This document shows, piece after piece, positions 35,626 to 42,920 of a stretch of DNA of 64,000 bases. Under the pieces are notes generated by a model. It saw only the letters and a list, made by a program, of their open reading frames with translations. It made no database searches and was not told where the DNA came from. Position 1 is the stretch's first letter, and the number at the start of each line of letters is the position of its first letter. A program made the translations under genes and the position numbers. Origin of the DNA: MED-G105 sp039819085 (GTDB lineage Bacteria > Pseudomonadota > Alphaproteobacteria > Caulobacterales > Parvularculaceae); NCBI GenBank assembly GCA_039819085.1, contig JBCBSQ010000001.1:62001-126000 (forward strand). The letters run 5' to 3'.

Positions 35626-36079
35626 ACCGGGAAAGAGCGAGCTCTCCGCAAAGGAGCTCATGGAGCTGTTGCCGCATCGGTATCCGATGCTGCTGATTGA
35701 CAAGCTTGTCGAGATAAAACCCGGCGACAGCGCGGTGGCGATTAAGAACGTCACCATGAATGAGCCGTTCTTCACCGGTCATTTTCCTGATCAGCCGGTG
35801 ATGCCGGGCGTCATGATCGTCGAAGCGATGGCGCAAGGCGCGGCGGCCTTCACGAATTACGTCGAAGATCTCGACACCGAGGGAAAAGTCGTCCTCTTCA
35901 TGGGGATCGACAAGGCGCGGTTTCGCCGACCGATCCTGCCGGGAGACCAGGTCCGCATCAGAGTGCGGGTCGCCCATCGTCGTCCGCCGGTATGGCGGTT
36001 TGAAGGCGAGGCGCACGTTGACGGCAATCTTGTCGCCTCCGCGACGTACACTGCGATGCTGGCGAGCGCGGAAATCTGA
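35615..36079 (+). CDS. fabZ: 3-hydroxyacyl-ACP dehydratase FabZ
   Basis: FabZ dehydrates 3-hydroxyacyl-ACP in fatty-acid elongation and competes with lipid A synthesis for the same substrate. The hot-dog fold shows LLPHRYPMLLID, then the active-site H56 in FTGHFPDQPVMPG and E70 in MIVEAMAQ. The ATG overlaps lpxD by 11 bases. 154 residues, normal. Confidence 0.97.
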   Translation: MAIEPGKSELSAKELMELLPHRYPMLLIDKLVEIKPGDSAVAIKNVTMNEPFFTGHFPDQPVMPGVMIVEAMAQGAAAFTNYVEDLDTEGKVVLFMGIDKARFRRPILPGDQVRIRVRVAHRRPPVWRFEGEAHVDGNLVASATYTAMLASAEI

Positions 36080-36084
36080 TTTTC

Positions 36085-36882
36085 ATGGCGAGTCCGGATA
36101 TTCACCCGACCGCGGTTGTTGAAGACGGCGCGACAATCGAGGCTGGCGCGCGGCTCGGCCCCTATTGCGTCGTTGGCGCGGGCGCGCGCGTTTCCGAGGG
36201 CGCGGAACTGAAATCCCATGTGGTCGTCGAAGGGCGTGTGTCGATTGGACCACGGACGGTCGTTTATCCGTTCACGACGCTTGGCGGCCCGCCGCAGCAT
36301 CTAAAGGCGCTTGAAGACGACGCTGAACTCGTCATTGGCGCTGACGCCATCATCCGCGAGCAGGCGTCGATCCATCTGGCGACCAAGGCCGGGGGCGGCG
36401 TTACGCGAATCGGTGATCGCGCTTTCGTGATGGCTGCGGCGCATATCGGCCATGACTGCCAGATCGGGAACGACGCCGTCGTCGCCAGCAACGCCTCGCT
36501 CGGCGGGCACGTCGTCCTTGAGGAGCACGCGGTCCTCGGCGGCGCGACGGCCATCCATCAATTCGTCCGGATCGGGGCGTTCGCCCACATCGGCGGCGGC
36601 TCGGCCGTCGATCGGGACGTCGTTCCGTATGCGTCAGCGTTCGGCAATCGCGCGCGGGTGCGTGGGCCGAACCTCATCGGCCTGAAACGACGCGGTCTGT
36701 CCAGAGACCAGATCCGCGCAGTTCAGGCCGCGTTTGAGGAGCTGTTCGGCGCGGGCGAAACGAGGTTCGTCGACCGCGTGCTTCGCGTCGCTGAAAACCG
36801 GAGCGAGAGTTCCGAGGTGAAACGCATCCTTGAATTCATTGAACGTGGCGGCTCGCGCTCCGTCCTCGGCGCGCAACCGTAA
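36085..36882 (+). CDS. lpxA: UDP-N-acetylglucosamine acyltransferase
   Basis: LpxA catalyses the first step of lipid A synthesis. The 265-residue left-handed beta-helix protein starts DIHPTAVVEDGATIEAGARLGPYC. It has the VYPFTTLGGPPQHLK nucleotide/acyl site and catalytic H123 in HIGHDCQIG. The C-terminal helical domain begins RGLSRDQIRAV. It starts five bases after fabZ. Confidence 0.97.
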   Translation: MASPDIHPTAVVEDGATIEAGARLGPYCVVGAGARVSEGAELKSHVVVEGRVSIGPRTVVYPFTTLGGPPQHLKALEDDAELVIGADAIIREQASIHLATKAGGGVTRIGDRAFVMAAAHIGHDCQIGNDAVVASNASLGGHVVLEEHAVLGGATAIHQFVRIGAFAHIGGGSAVDRDVVPYASAFGNRARVRGPNLIGLKRRGLSRDQIRAVQAAFEELFGAGETRFVDRVLRVAENRSESSEVKRILEFIERGGSRSVLGAQP

Positions 36883-36901
36883 GACGGGGCGGGAAGCGGC
36901 G

Positions 36902-37747
36902 ATGCGCTGGCGCAAGATTGGCATCATCATGGGCGGCGGCGCGCTGCCGATCCGGTTGGCGGAGGCGTGCGCGAGCCGCGACCGGCCCTTCGTGCCGATC
37001 CGGCTTGTCGGGTTTGCCGACGAAGCCGCGCAGGCGCTTGGCGGATATGACCTGCATCTCGGCGAGGCGGGCAAGCTCGTCCGTATTCTCAAAGAAACGG
37101 AATGCGACGCCGTGACCCTCGCCGGCGTCGTTCCGCGCCCTGATTTTTCGCAGTTGAAGCTCGACTGGCGCGCCGCCGCGGTGTTGCCGAGGCTTGTTGC
37201 GGCGGCTGCAGGCGGCGACGGCGCCATATTGAGCGTCATTGTCGACGCATTTGAGGCGGAAGGCTACAAGGTCATCGGCGCTGATGAAGTCGCTGCGGAC
37301 CTCGCCGCTGGCGCCGGCGTCCTTGGCGCGCACGCGCCTTCCGAGGCGGACATGGAGGACATTCGCAAGGCCGCGAGGCTTATCTCCGCCATCGGACCAT
37401 TTGACGTCGGACAGGCGGCCGTCGTTTCCGGCGGCCTCGTGCTCGCCGTTGAGGCGGCGGAAGGCACGGACGGCATGCTCGCCCGTTGCGCGATGCTGCC
37501 TGAACCGGTTCGCGGAGGGCAGGGGCCGCGCGGCGTGCTCTTGAAGCGGCCAAAACCGGGTCAGGAGTTGCGTGTCGATTTGCCAACCGTTGGCGTCAAG
37601 ACGATCGAGGGGGCGGCGGCGGCTGGGCTTGCGGGCGTCGCCGTTGAGGCGGGGCGCAGTTTGCTAATGGACGCGCCCGCCGCGATCGCCGCCGCAGACG
37701 ATGCGGGTCTCTTTATTTTTGGCTTTAGGGCGTCGGATTTCGATTGA
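36902..37747 (+). CDS. lpxI: UDP-2,3-diacylglucosamine diphosphatase LpxI
   Basis: LpxI hydrolyses UDP-2,3-diacylglucosamine to lipid X, the step done by LpxH in gammaproteobacteria. The 281-residue protein starts KIGIIMGGGALPIRLAEAC. It has TLAGVVPRPDFSQLKLDW and a C-terminal domain with QELRVDLPTVGVKTIEGAAAAGLAGVAVEAG, the DUF1009 fold, between lpxA and lpxB as expected. The preferred ATG follows lpxA by 19 bases. Confidence 0.95.
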   Translation: MRWRKIGIIMGGGALPIRLAEACASRDRPFVPIRLVGFADEAAQALGGYDLHLGEAGKLVRILKETECDAVTLAGVVPRPDFSQLKLDWRAAAVLPRLVAAAAGGDGAILSVIVDAFEAEGYKVIGADEVAADLAAGAGVLGAHAPSEADMEDIRKAARLISAIGPFDVGQAAVVSGGLVLAVEAAEGTDGMLARCAMLPEPVRGGQGPRGVLLKRPKPGQELRVDLPTVGVKTIEGAAAAGLAGVAVEAGRSLLMDAPAAIAAADDAGLFIFGFRASDFD

Positions 37748-38916
37748 TGAGCCCGCGTCGCCAATTGACTGTGTTGTTGACCGCGCTGGAGCCGTCCGGC
37801 GACGCCATCGGCGCGGACGTGATGGCGGCCTTGCGCGCGCAGCGGCCGGACGTTCGGTTCATCGGCTGCGGCGGCCAGAAGATGGCGGCGGCCGGCCTCA
37901 CATCGCTTTTTCCGATTTCGGATTTTTCCGTCATGGGGCTGACGGATGTCGCGCGCATCTTCTTGAAGGCGTTCGAGGGCGCGCGCGACATCGCCCACCT
38001 CGCCCATGATGAAGAGCCGGATGCGGCGGTGCTGATTGACTCGTGGGGGTTTTCGCGGCTTGTCGCGACCAGGTTGAAAGCGCTTTCACCAGAAACAAAG
38101 CGCATCAAGCTCGCCGCGCCGCAAGTCTGGGCGACGCGGCCGGAACGCAAACACTTTGTCGCCCGGAATTTTGACGGGGTCTTGTGCCTGTTGCCGTTCG
38201 AGCCGGAGATTTTCGAGAAAGCCGGCGCGCGCGCCGCGTTCATCGGCAATCCGAACTTCGCCGCAGCGGCGGCCGCGCGACCTGACGCGCGGGCTTTCCG
38301 CGCGCGCCACGGTCTTGGCGCTGCGCCGGTCCTGAGCGTCCTTTTGGGCAGCCGCGAGGGCGAAGTGAAGCGCCTTGCCCCGACATTCGGAAAGACGGTC
38401 GAGCGAATTGCGACGCGCGTTCCCGGCCTGAAGGTCGTCGCGCCATTGGCGCCCGCCGTCGCCAAAAAGGCGAGGCATGAGGTGAAGTACTGGCCCGTCC
38501 CTGTGCTGACTATTGAACCTGAGGAAAAGTTTGACGCATTCGCTTATTCGACGGCGGCGCTTGTCGCCTCCGGCACGGTGACGACGGAACTCGCCATTCA
38601 TGGCGTCCCGATGGTCGCCGCCTACAAGGTCGATCGCCTGACTGAATTCTGGCTGAGGCGGTCAATCATCTGCGATTACGCCTCGATCGTGAATATCGCC
38701 GCCGATGCGGAGATCATCCCGGAGCGATTGCAGGAGAATTGCACGCCGGAAAAGCTGGAGGAAACGCTCTACCCTCTGTTGACGGATAAAGCGGCGCGGG
38801 CTGCGCAGCTGGATGCGGCGCGGCCGGTGGTTGAGAGGCTGCTCGCGCGCGCCGGCGGCGTGCATGCGCCGGGACCAGCCGCCGCGGCTAAGATTCTGGA
38901 GTGGACGGGGGTCTAG
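37747..38916 (+). CDS. lpxB: Lipid-A-disaccharide synthase
   Basis: LpxB joins UDP-diacylglucosamine and lipid X into the lipid A disaccharide. The GT-B glycosyltransferase shows LTALEPSGDAIGADVMAALR, FIGCGGQKM, VMGLTDVARIF and IGNPN. The C-terminal LVASGTVTTELAIHGVPMVAAYKVD is the donor site. The ATG overlaps the lpxI stop by one base; a TTG one codon earlier is possible. It is the last gene of the long plus-strand cluster and meets an oppositely oriented gene. Confidence 0.96.
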   Translation: MSPRRQLTVLLTALEPSGDAIGADVMAALRAQRPDVRFIGCGGQKMAAAGLTSLFPISDFSVMGLTDVARIFLKAFEGARDIAHLAHDEEPDAAVLIDSWGFSRLVATRLKALSPETKRIKLAAPQVWATRPERKHFVARNFDGVLCLLPFEPEIFEKAGARAAFIGNPNFAAAAAARPDARAFRARHGLGAAPVLSVLLGSREGEVKRLAPTFGKTVERIATRVPGLKVVAPLAPAVAKKARHEVKYWPVPVLTIEPEEKFDAFAYSTAALVASGTVTTELAIHGVPMVAAYKVDRLTEFWLRRSIICDYASIVNIAADAEIIPERLQENCTPEKLEETLYPLLTDKAARAAQLDAARPVVERLLARAGGVHAPGPAAAAKILEWTGV

Positions 38917-38947
38917 TTCGCGCGAGCTGGTTTGATGTCGCGTAGGC

Positions 38948-39649
38948 TCAGGCATCCATTAGGCTTGGACGATCCTCTTTTTCCAGGTTGGCGACCGCAT
39001 ACGGCAAAATCTGGGTAAAAAGATCTTTATACTGTGCTTCTAGCGCAGTGGTGTCCGCCGCCTGTGGGGCGCTAGGAAGCCAACGGTGAAGGCGCTTGAG
39101 GGTCGACAGGTGACCATGCAATAGTCCAACTTGGTGAACGATCCACTCGGCGTGGGCTTGGGCGATCTCGTCGATGCTGCGCCCTTCTCTAAGCGTCAAT
39201 TCAAGACGGTAAGAGCGCAGTGCAATCGGCAACCGCATGACGCCAAGGGTATATTCGATTTGCTTGAGCGTTGACGAGGCTGCGTCCGACAGCAAATGCC
39301 TATAGTCGACGAAGACGCTCTTGCGGAAGGCCTCGATTGAGTCTTCCCGTCGATCGAATTCGATCATCATCCACGCATGAACATTGCCCTGGTGCTCGTC
39401 GCCGACAATCTTTGGGATTTCAAAGATGCCCTTCGTCAGGAAATCATCTGCTGCGGCTAGTTCTTCAAAGAGCGCAGATAGCCGATTTCTAAATATAGTT
39501 CTCTCTGAGTTTTTATCCAAAGTCCTTGCGACATAGAAAGACAAAATAACGGAAACTGCGACGCCCACCATTTCAGTGGAAATGTTTACAATAAAGTCGT
39601 CTAGTCTCGCAAGAGCCCATTCGTAGACAGTCGCCACCGTCGCCCCCAA
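38948..39649 (-). CDS. Unrecognised membrane-anchored helical protein
   Basis: A 233-residue protein that I do not recognise. One membrane helix lies near residues 25-42 (EMVGVAVSVILSFYVARTL) after the pattern NISTEMVG, which resembles an N-x-x-TE-x-x-G lead seen in many bacterial single-helix proteins. The rest looks soluble and mostly helical with many charged residues. By eye the gene is clearly A+T-richer than its neighbours and uses codons they avoid, which suggests later arrival. It converges with lpxB and lies downstream of ccmE. Confidence 0.65.
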   Translation of the reverse strand: MGATVATVYEWALARLDDFIVNISTEMVGVAVSVILSFYVARTLDKNSERTIFRNRLSALFEELAAADDFLTKGIFEIPKIVGDEHQGNVHAWMMIEFDRREDSIEAFRKSVFVDYRHLLSDAASSTLKQIEYTLGVMRLPIALRSYRLELTLREGRSIDEIAQAHAEWIVHQVGLLHGHLSTLKRLHRWLPSAPQAADTTALEAQYKDLFTQILPYAVANLEKEDRPSLMDA

Positions 39650-39734
39650 TCGCCATTTCGCCAGACGCGACTATGGGCAGCGCAAACCCTTTGCTCAAGG
39701 GCCATCTCGTTCCCGCAGCGAATCCCTCAACGAC

Positions 39735-40184
39735 CTACTCCGGCGCCTCACCCTGCCAGACGCCTTGGTCTTTCAGGGCTTCAGCGACCTCGCGCGGCAT
39801 GTAGGTCTCGTCGTGTTTGGCGAGGATCTGGGAGGCGGCGAGGACGCCATCCGCGCTGAGTTTCCCTTGCGCGATTACGCCTTGGCCCTCGCGGAAGAGG
39901 TCAGGGAGGACGCCAACAAAGGAGACAGGCGTTCGGTGCGCGCCGTCTTCGATGACGAAGTCGACGCGCGCTTCGGTTCCGTCCGCGTACGCGACGCTGC
40001 CCGCCGCCACTAGCCCGCCGAGGCGGATCGCGTTCGTCGGCCGCTCTTCCGCCGCGGCGAGGTCGGACGGCGTGTAGAAATACGCGACCGATGAGGACAG
40101 CGCCGTCATGACGAGCGTGACCGCGAGTCCCGCCACAACGACGGCTGAGGAGATAAAGGCGAGGCGTTTTTGTTTCTTGTTCAT
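39735..40184 (-). CDS. ccmE: Cytochrome c maturation protein CcmE (heme chaperone)
   Basis: CcmE holds heme covalently in the periplasm and passes it to CcmF. The 149-residue protein has an N-terminal anchor (LAFISSAVVVAGLAVTLVMTALSSSVAYFY), a beta-barrel OB fold and the heme-attachment LAKHDETYMP with H124 and Y128. The ATG giving MNKKQKRL is better than a TTG six codons upstream. It is the last gene of the minus-strand ccmDABCE set, separated from ccmC by a palindromic repeat. Confidence 0.95.
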   Translation of the reverse strand: MNKKQKRLAFISSAVVVAGLAVTLVMTALSSSVAYFYTPSDLAAAEERPTNAIRLGGLVAAGSVAYADGTEARVDFVIEDGAHRTPVSFVGVLPDLFREGQGVIAQGKLSADGVLAASQILAKHDETYMPREVAEALKDQGVWQGEAPE

Positions 40185-40203
40185 TTTGGTTCGTTTTTCC
40201 AAA

Positions 40204-40288
40204 CCCTCATCCTGAGGAGAAAAATCTCTTCGCCCTTCGAGACGCTTCGCTCCTCAGGGTGAAGAGATTTTTCGTCTCGAAGGATGGA
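40204..40288. repeat. Dispersed palindromic repeat, TCATCCTGAGGAG type, copy 1
   Basis: The element starts TCATCCTGAGGAG and ends CGTCTCGAAGGATG. AAAAATCTCTTC (40220-40231) and GAAGAGATTTTT (40261-40272) are a perfect 12-bp inverted pair, and GAGGAG/CTCCTC and CCTTCGAGACG/CGTCTCGAAGG pair as well, in an interleaved order. Similar CCTGAGGAG...CTCGAAGGATG elements are common between genes in alphaproteobacteria. Confidence 0.85.
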
Positions 40289-40302
40289 GCCCTTTCAGCT
40301 TC

Positions 40303-41073
40303 TTACTCCGCCGGCTCCGCCACGAGCGTTGAGGTCGGCCGCGCGCCGGCCTGGAGCCGCGCCGCGCGGCGTTCGGCGAGTTCCGCGCCCATATTGACGA
40401 GCAGCATCCAGACATAAGCAAGCATGTAGCCCACGGCCATCAGGAGGAGCGGGCGCAGCATCGCGCCGTCGATCGATGGGCCATCGGCGCGGATGACGCT
40501 CGCCGGCTGGTGCAGCGAGTTCCACCAGTCCACGGAGAATTTGATGATCGGTATATTGACGAACCCGACGAGGCAGGCGACGGCTGCGATGCGGGCCGCG
40601 CGCGTCGGCTCGTCGATGGCGTTCCAGAGGGCCATGTATCCCAAATACATGAAAAACAGGACGAGGACGGACGTAAGCCTTGCGTCCCACACCCACCAGG
40701 TCCCCCAGGTCGGCTGGCCCCAGAGCGCGCCGGTGAAAAGAGCGAGGGCGGTGAAGACGGCGCCGATCGGCGCGGTCGACTTCGCGGCGACGTCGGCGAG
40801 CGGGTGCTTCCAAACGAAACCGACAATGCTGGCGATCGCCATTGACGTGTAGCACGCCATCGCCATCCAGGCGGCGGGCACATGCACGTACATGATGCGC
40901 ACCGTGTCGCCCTGCTGATAGTCCGCGGGCGAATTGAAGAGCCCGAAATAGAGCCCCAGCCCGATGAGCGCGATCGCCGCGCCGCCGGCGAGGGGCGCGA
41001 GGCGGTCGGAGAGCCTCGCAAACTCGGTCGGGTTCGCGTAGCGGTTCCAGAAACTGATCTTTTGCGTCGTCAT
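40303..41073 (-). CDS. ccmC: Heme exporter/chaperone-loading protein CcmC
   Basis: CcmC presents heme to CcmE. The 256-residue protein has six hydrophobic segments and the tryptophan-rich heme-handling motif WGTWWVWDARLTS with flanking periplasmic histidines (VHVPAAWM and WWNSLHQPASV). Its ATG overlaps the ccmB stop as ATGA. The frame stays open far upstream across ccmB and ccmA but without homology, so the MTTQKISFW start is secure. Confidence 0.96.
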   Translation of the reverse strand: MTTQKISFWNRYANPTEFARLSDRLAPLAGGAAIALIGLGLYFGLFNSPADYQQGDTVRIMYVHVPAAWMAMACYTSMAIASIVGFVWKHPLADVAAKSTAPIGAVFTALALFTGALWGQPTWGTWWVWDARLTSVLVLFFMYLGYMALWNAIDEPTRAARIAAVACLVGFVNIPIIKFSVDWWNSLHQPASVIRADGPSIDGAMLRPLLLMAVGYMLAYVWMLLVNMGAELAERRAARLQAGARPTSTLVAEPAE

Positions 41074-41723
41074 CAGCTCAAGTTGAAGCGGATCGCGGCC
41101 GCGCCTGCAAGCGGCGCGACAATAAGCGAAAAAAGGCTCGCTGCGGCGAGGAACAGGAGCGGCGGCGCGCCATCGCCGGCGCTTGACGCCGCGCCGACCC
41201 CAAAGATGACGATCGGCGCGAAGAGCGGGCCGATAAGGATCGTCAGGAGCACGTTCGCCCGCCGCAACGGGAAGGTGAGCGCCGCGCCGATCGCGCCGAT
41301 GAGCGAGAGCGCCGGGCTCCCGACGAGTAGCGAGGCGAGGAGCGGCCAAATGGCGTCCGCCCCCAGCATGACGGCGAGGACAGGCGTCGCAGCGAGGAGC
41401 GGCAGGATCGCGCTCGCCCAATGGGCGAAGGCTTTGGCGAGGACGAGGAGCTCGAGGGTCTCGGTGCGCTGCACGAGGACTTCGAGCGAGCCGTCCTCGA
41501 AATCCGCCTGGAACATGCGGTCGAGCGACAGGAGCGACGCAAGCAACGCGCCTGTCCAGAGGATCGGCGCGGCGACGCGGGAAAGGACCGCCGGCTCCGG
41601 CCCGATCCCGAGCACGAAAATGAGGGTGACGAGGCCGAAGAAGACGGCCCCTTGCGCCGCGCCGCCGCCGGCCCGGAAAGCGAGCGCGACGTCGCGCGAG
41701 ATGATGGCCGCCATTGCGCTCAT
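41073..41723 (-). CDS. ccmB: Heme exporter protein CcmB
   Basis: CcmB is the membrane subunit of the CcmABCD transporter that releases holo-CcmE. The 216-residue protein is almost entirely hydrophobic with six predicted helices, and DRMFQADFEDGSLEVLV near residue 70 is the family's cytoplasmic signature. The ATG overlaps the ccmA stop, and the stop overlaps the ccmC start. Confidence 0.95.
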   Translation of the reverse strand: MSAMAAIISRDVALAFRAGGGAAQGAVFFGLVTLIFVLGIGPEPAVLSRVAAPILWTGALLASLLSLDRMFQADFEDGSLEVLVQRTETLELLVLAKAFAHWASAILPLLAATPVLAVMLGADAIWPLLASLLVGSPALSLIGAIGAALTFPLRRANVLLTILIGPLFAPIVIFGVGAASSAGDGAPPLLFLAAASLFSLIVAPLAGAAAIRFNLS

Positions 41724-42361
41724 GCGGCCTCTCCGATGGCGGCCATGCGAAAGGCGCGCGCGTCTGGCAAATCGATCGGCTCATGGGTCGCCACGATGGC
41801 GATGCCGCCCGCGGCGCAATGGGCCTTGATGATGTCCGCCACCCGCGCAGCGCTTCTGGCGTCCATGGAGGCGGTCGGCTCGTCCAATAGCCAGATCGGA
41901 CGCTGGGAGACGAGCGCGCGGGCGAGGCCGAGGCGGCGTCGCTGCCCAGCGGACAAGGTCGCGGCGGGCCGATCGGACAGATCGGCGAGGAACAGCCAAT
42001 TCTTGATGTCGGCGATCGAGGCCTGTCCGCCATAAAGCTTCGCCCAGAACTGAAGGTTCTGATCGACAGTCATGGCGCCTTTGGCGGCGTCGAGGTGGCC
42101 GATGAAGACAGCGGTCGTCGCCGGCGTTGGAGCGTCGCCATTGATGGCTGCGCCTTCAAGCGCCAGCGTTCCCGCGGCGGGCTTCGCGAGACCGGCGAGA
42201 ATGCGCAAGAGCGTCGTTTTGCCGGCGCCGTTTGCGCCGCGGAGGATTACCGCTTCGCCGGCGCTGACGGTCAGATCGACGCCCTCGAACACAGTCCGCC
42301 CGCCGCGCGCGCCGGCGACGCCTTCGGCGGTCAATATGACGCCGAGCGACCCCGCCGACAT
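41720..42361 (-). CDS. ccmA: Heme ABC exporter ATP-binding protein CcmA
   Basis: The ATPase subunit of the CcmABCD complex. Walker A is GANGAGKT (residues 42-49), the ABC signature LSAGQRRRLGLARAL, and Walker B WLLDEPTASMD. 213 residues is the usual CcmA length, and the gene is coupled to ccmB by a 4-base overlap. It lies 138 bases downstream of ccmD, with a palindromic repeat between. Confidence 0.95.
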   Translation of the reverse strand: MSAGSLGVILTAEGVAGARGGRTVFEGVDLTVSAGEAVILRGANGAGKTTLLRILAGLAKPAAGTLALEGAAINGDAPTPATTAVFIGHLDAAKGAMTVDQNLQFWAKLYGGQASIADIKNWLFLADLSDRPAATLSAGQRRRLGLARALVSQRPIWLLDEPTASMDARSAARVADIIKAHCAAGGIAIVATHEPIDLPDARAFRMAAIGEAA

Positions 42362-42375
42362 TTAGACGAGACAGC

Positions 42376-42463
42376 CTTCATCCTGAGGAGCCTTCCGCTT
42401 CGTCCTTCGGGATGGCCTTTCGGCCTGCTCAGGATGAAGCGGAAGGCGTCTCGAAGGACGAAT
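42376..42463. repeat. Dispersed palindromic repeat, TCATCCTGAGGAG type, copy 2
   Basis: Same family as the copy before ccmC: it begins TTCATCCTGAGGAG and ends GCGTCTCGAAGGACGAA. CTTCATCCTGAG (42376-42387) pairs perfectly with CTCAGGATGAAG (42428-42439), and CTTCCGCTTC (42392-42401) with GAAGCGGAAG (42436-42445). It lies between ccmD and ccmA. Confidence 0.85.
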
Positions 42464-42499
42464 GCTTTCCAATAAGGTCACCAAGGGATCAGCCGGCTT

Positions 42500-42667
42500 T
42501 CAGGCGTCAGGGTTGGAGCGGCCCCGCTCAAGCTCGGCGAGGCGCTTTTTCGCTGCGGCGCGGCGCCGGACGAGGGCGATGGCGAGGCCGCCGATCGCCA
42601 GGGCCGACGCCCCGTACGCCGGCCAGATAAAGGCCGCATAGCCGCCCATGGAGAAGAACTCGCTCAT
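42500..42667 (-). CDS. ccmD: Heme exporter protein CcmD
   Basis: CcmD is a tiny membrane subunit needed to release holo-CcmE from the CcmABC complex. I found this 55-residue ORF by reading the minus strand: MSEFFSMGGYAAFIWPAYGA, then one hydrophobic helix (ALAIGGLAIALV) and a basic/charged tail RRRAAAKKRLAELERGR. The FFxMGGYxxFxWPAYG start is diagnostic. It heads the minus-strand set (ccmD-A-B-C-E), whereas ccmD usually follows ccmC. Confidence 0.9.
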   Translation of the reverse strand: MSEFFSMGGYAAFIWPAYGASALAIGGLAIALVRRRAAAKKRLAELERGRSNPDA

Positions 42668-42728
42668 AGGGACGGGCGGTTAGCAGGGTTCAGGGCGGGG
42701 TGTCTATTGTGGAGCGGGTTTGCTTCTT

Positions 42729-42829
42729 GAGATCCCGGCTCTCGCCTTTGGCTCGGCCGGGATGACACAAATCGCTTGCGCTCAACCCACCTGTCATCCC
42801 GGGCGAGCGTCAGCGAGAACCGGGATCTC
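42729..42829. repeat. Pair of inverted GTCATCCCGG-type palindromes between ccmD and ccmF
   Basis: GAGATCCCGG...CCGGGATGACA (42729-42767) and TGTCATCCCGG...CCGGGATCTC (42792-42829) are reverse complements of each other over about 38 bases with a few mismatches, separated by 24 bases. Each arm is itself a hairpin. The pair lies in the 253-base divergent gap that must hold the promoters of both ccm operons. Confidence 0.88.
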
Positions 42830-42920
42830 ATCGAACGCATAATCGCCTGAACCTGCGTCACTCCCGCGCCAACCGACGAAAACGTATCGAACACGCCGGC
42901 GAGGCGTCTATATAGGCGCC

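Noticed and set aside
41073..42033. Upstream part of a long frame running into ccmC
   Set aside because: It overlaps ccmB and ccmA in another frame; homology to CcmC begins only at MTTQKISFW, whose ATG overlaps the ccmB stop.
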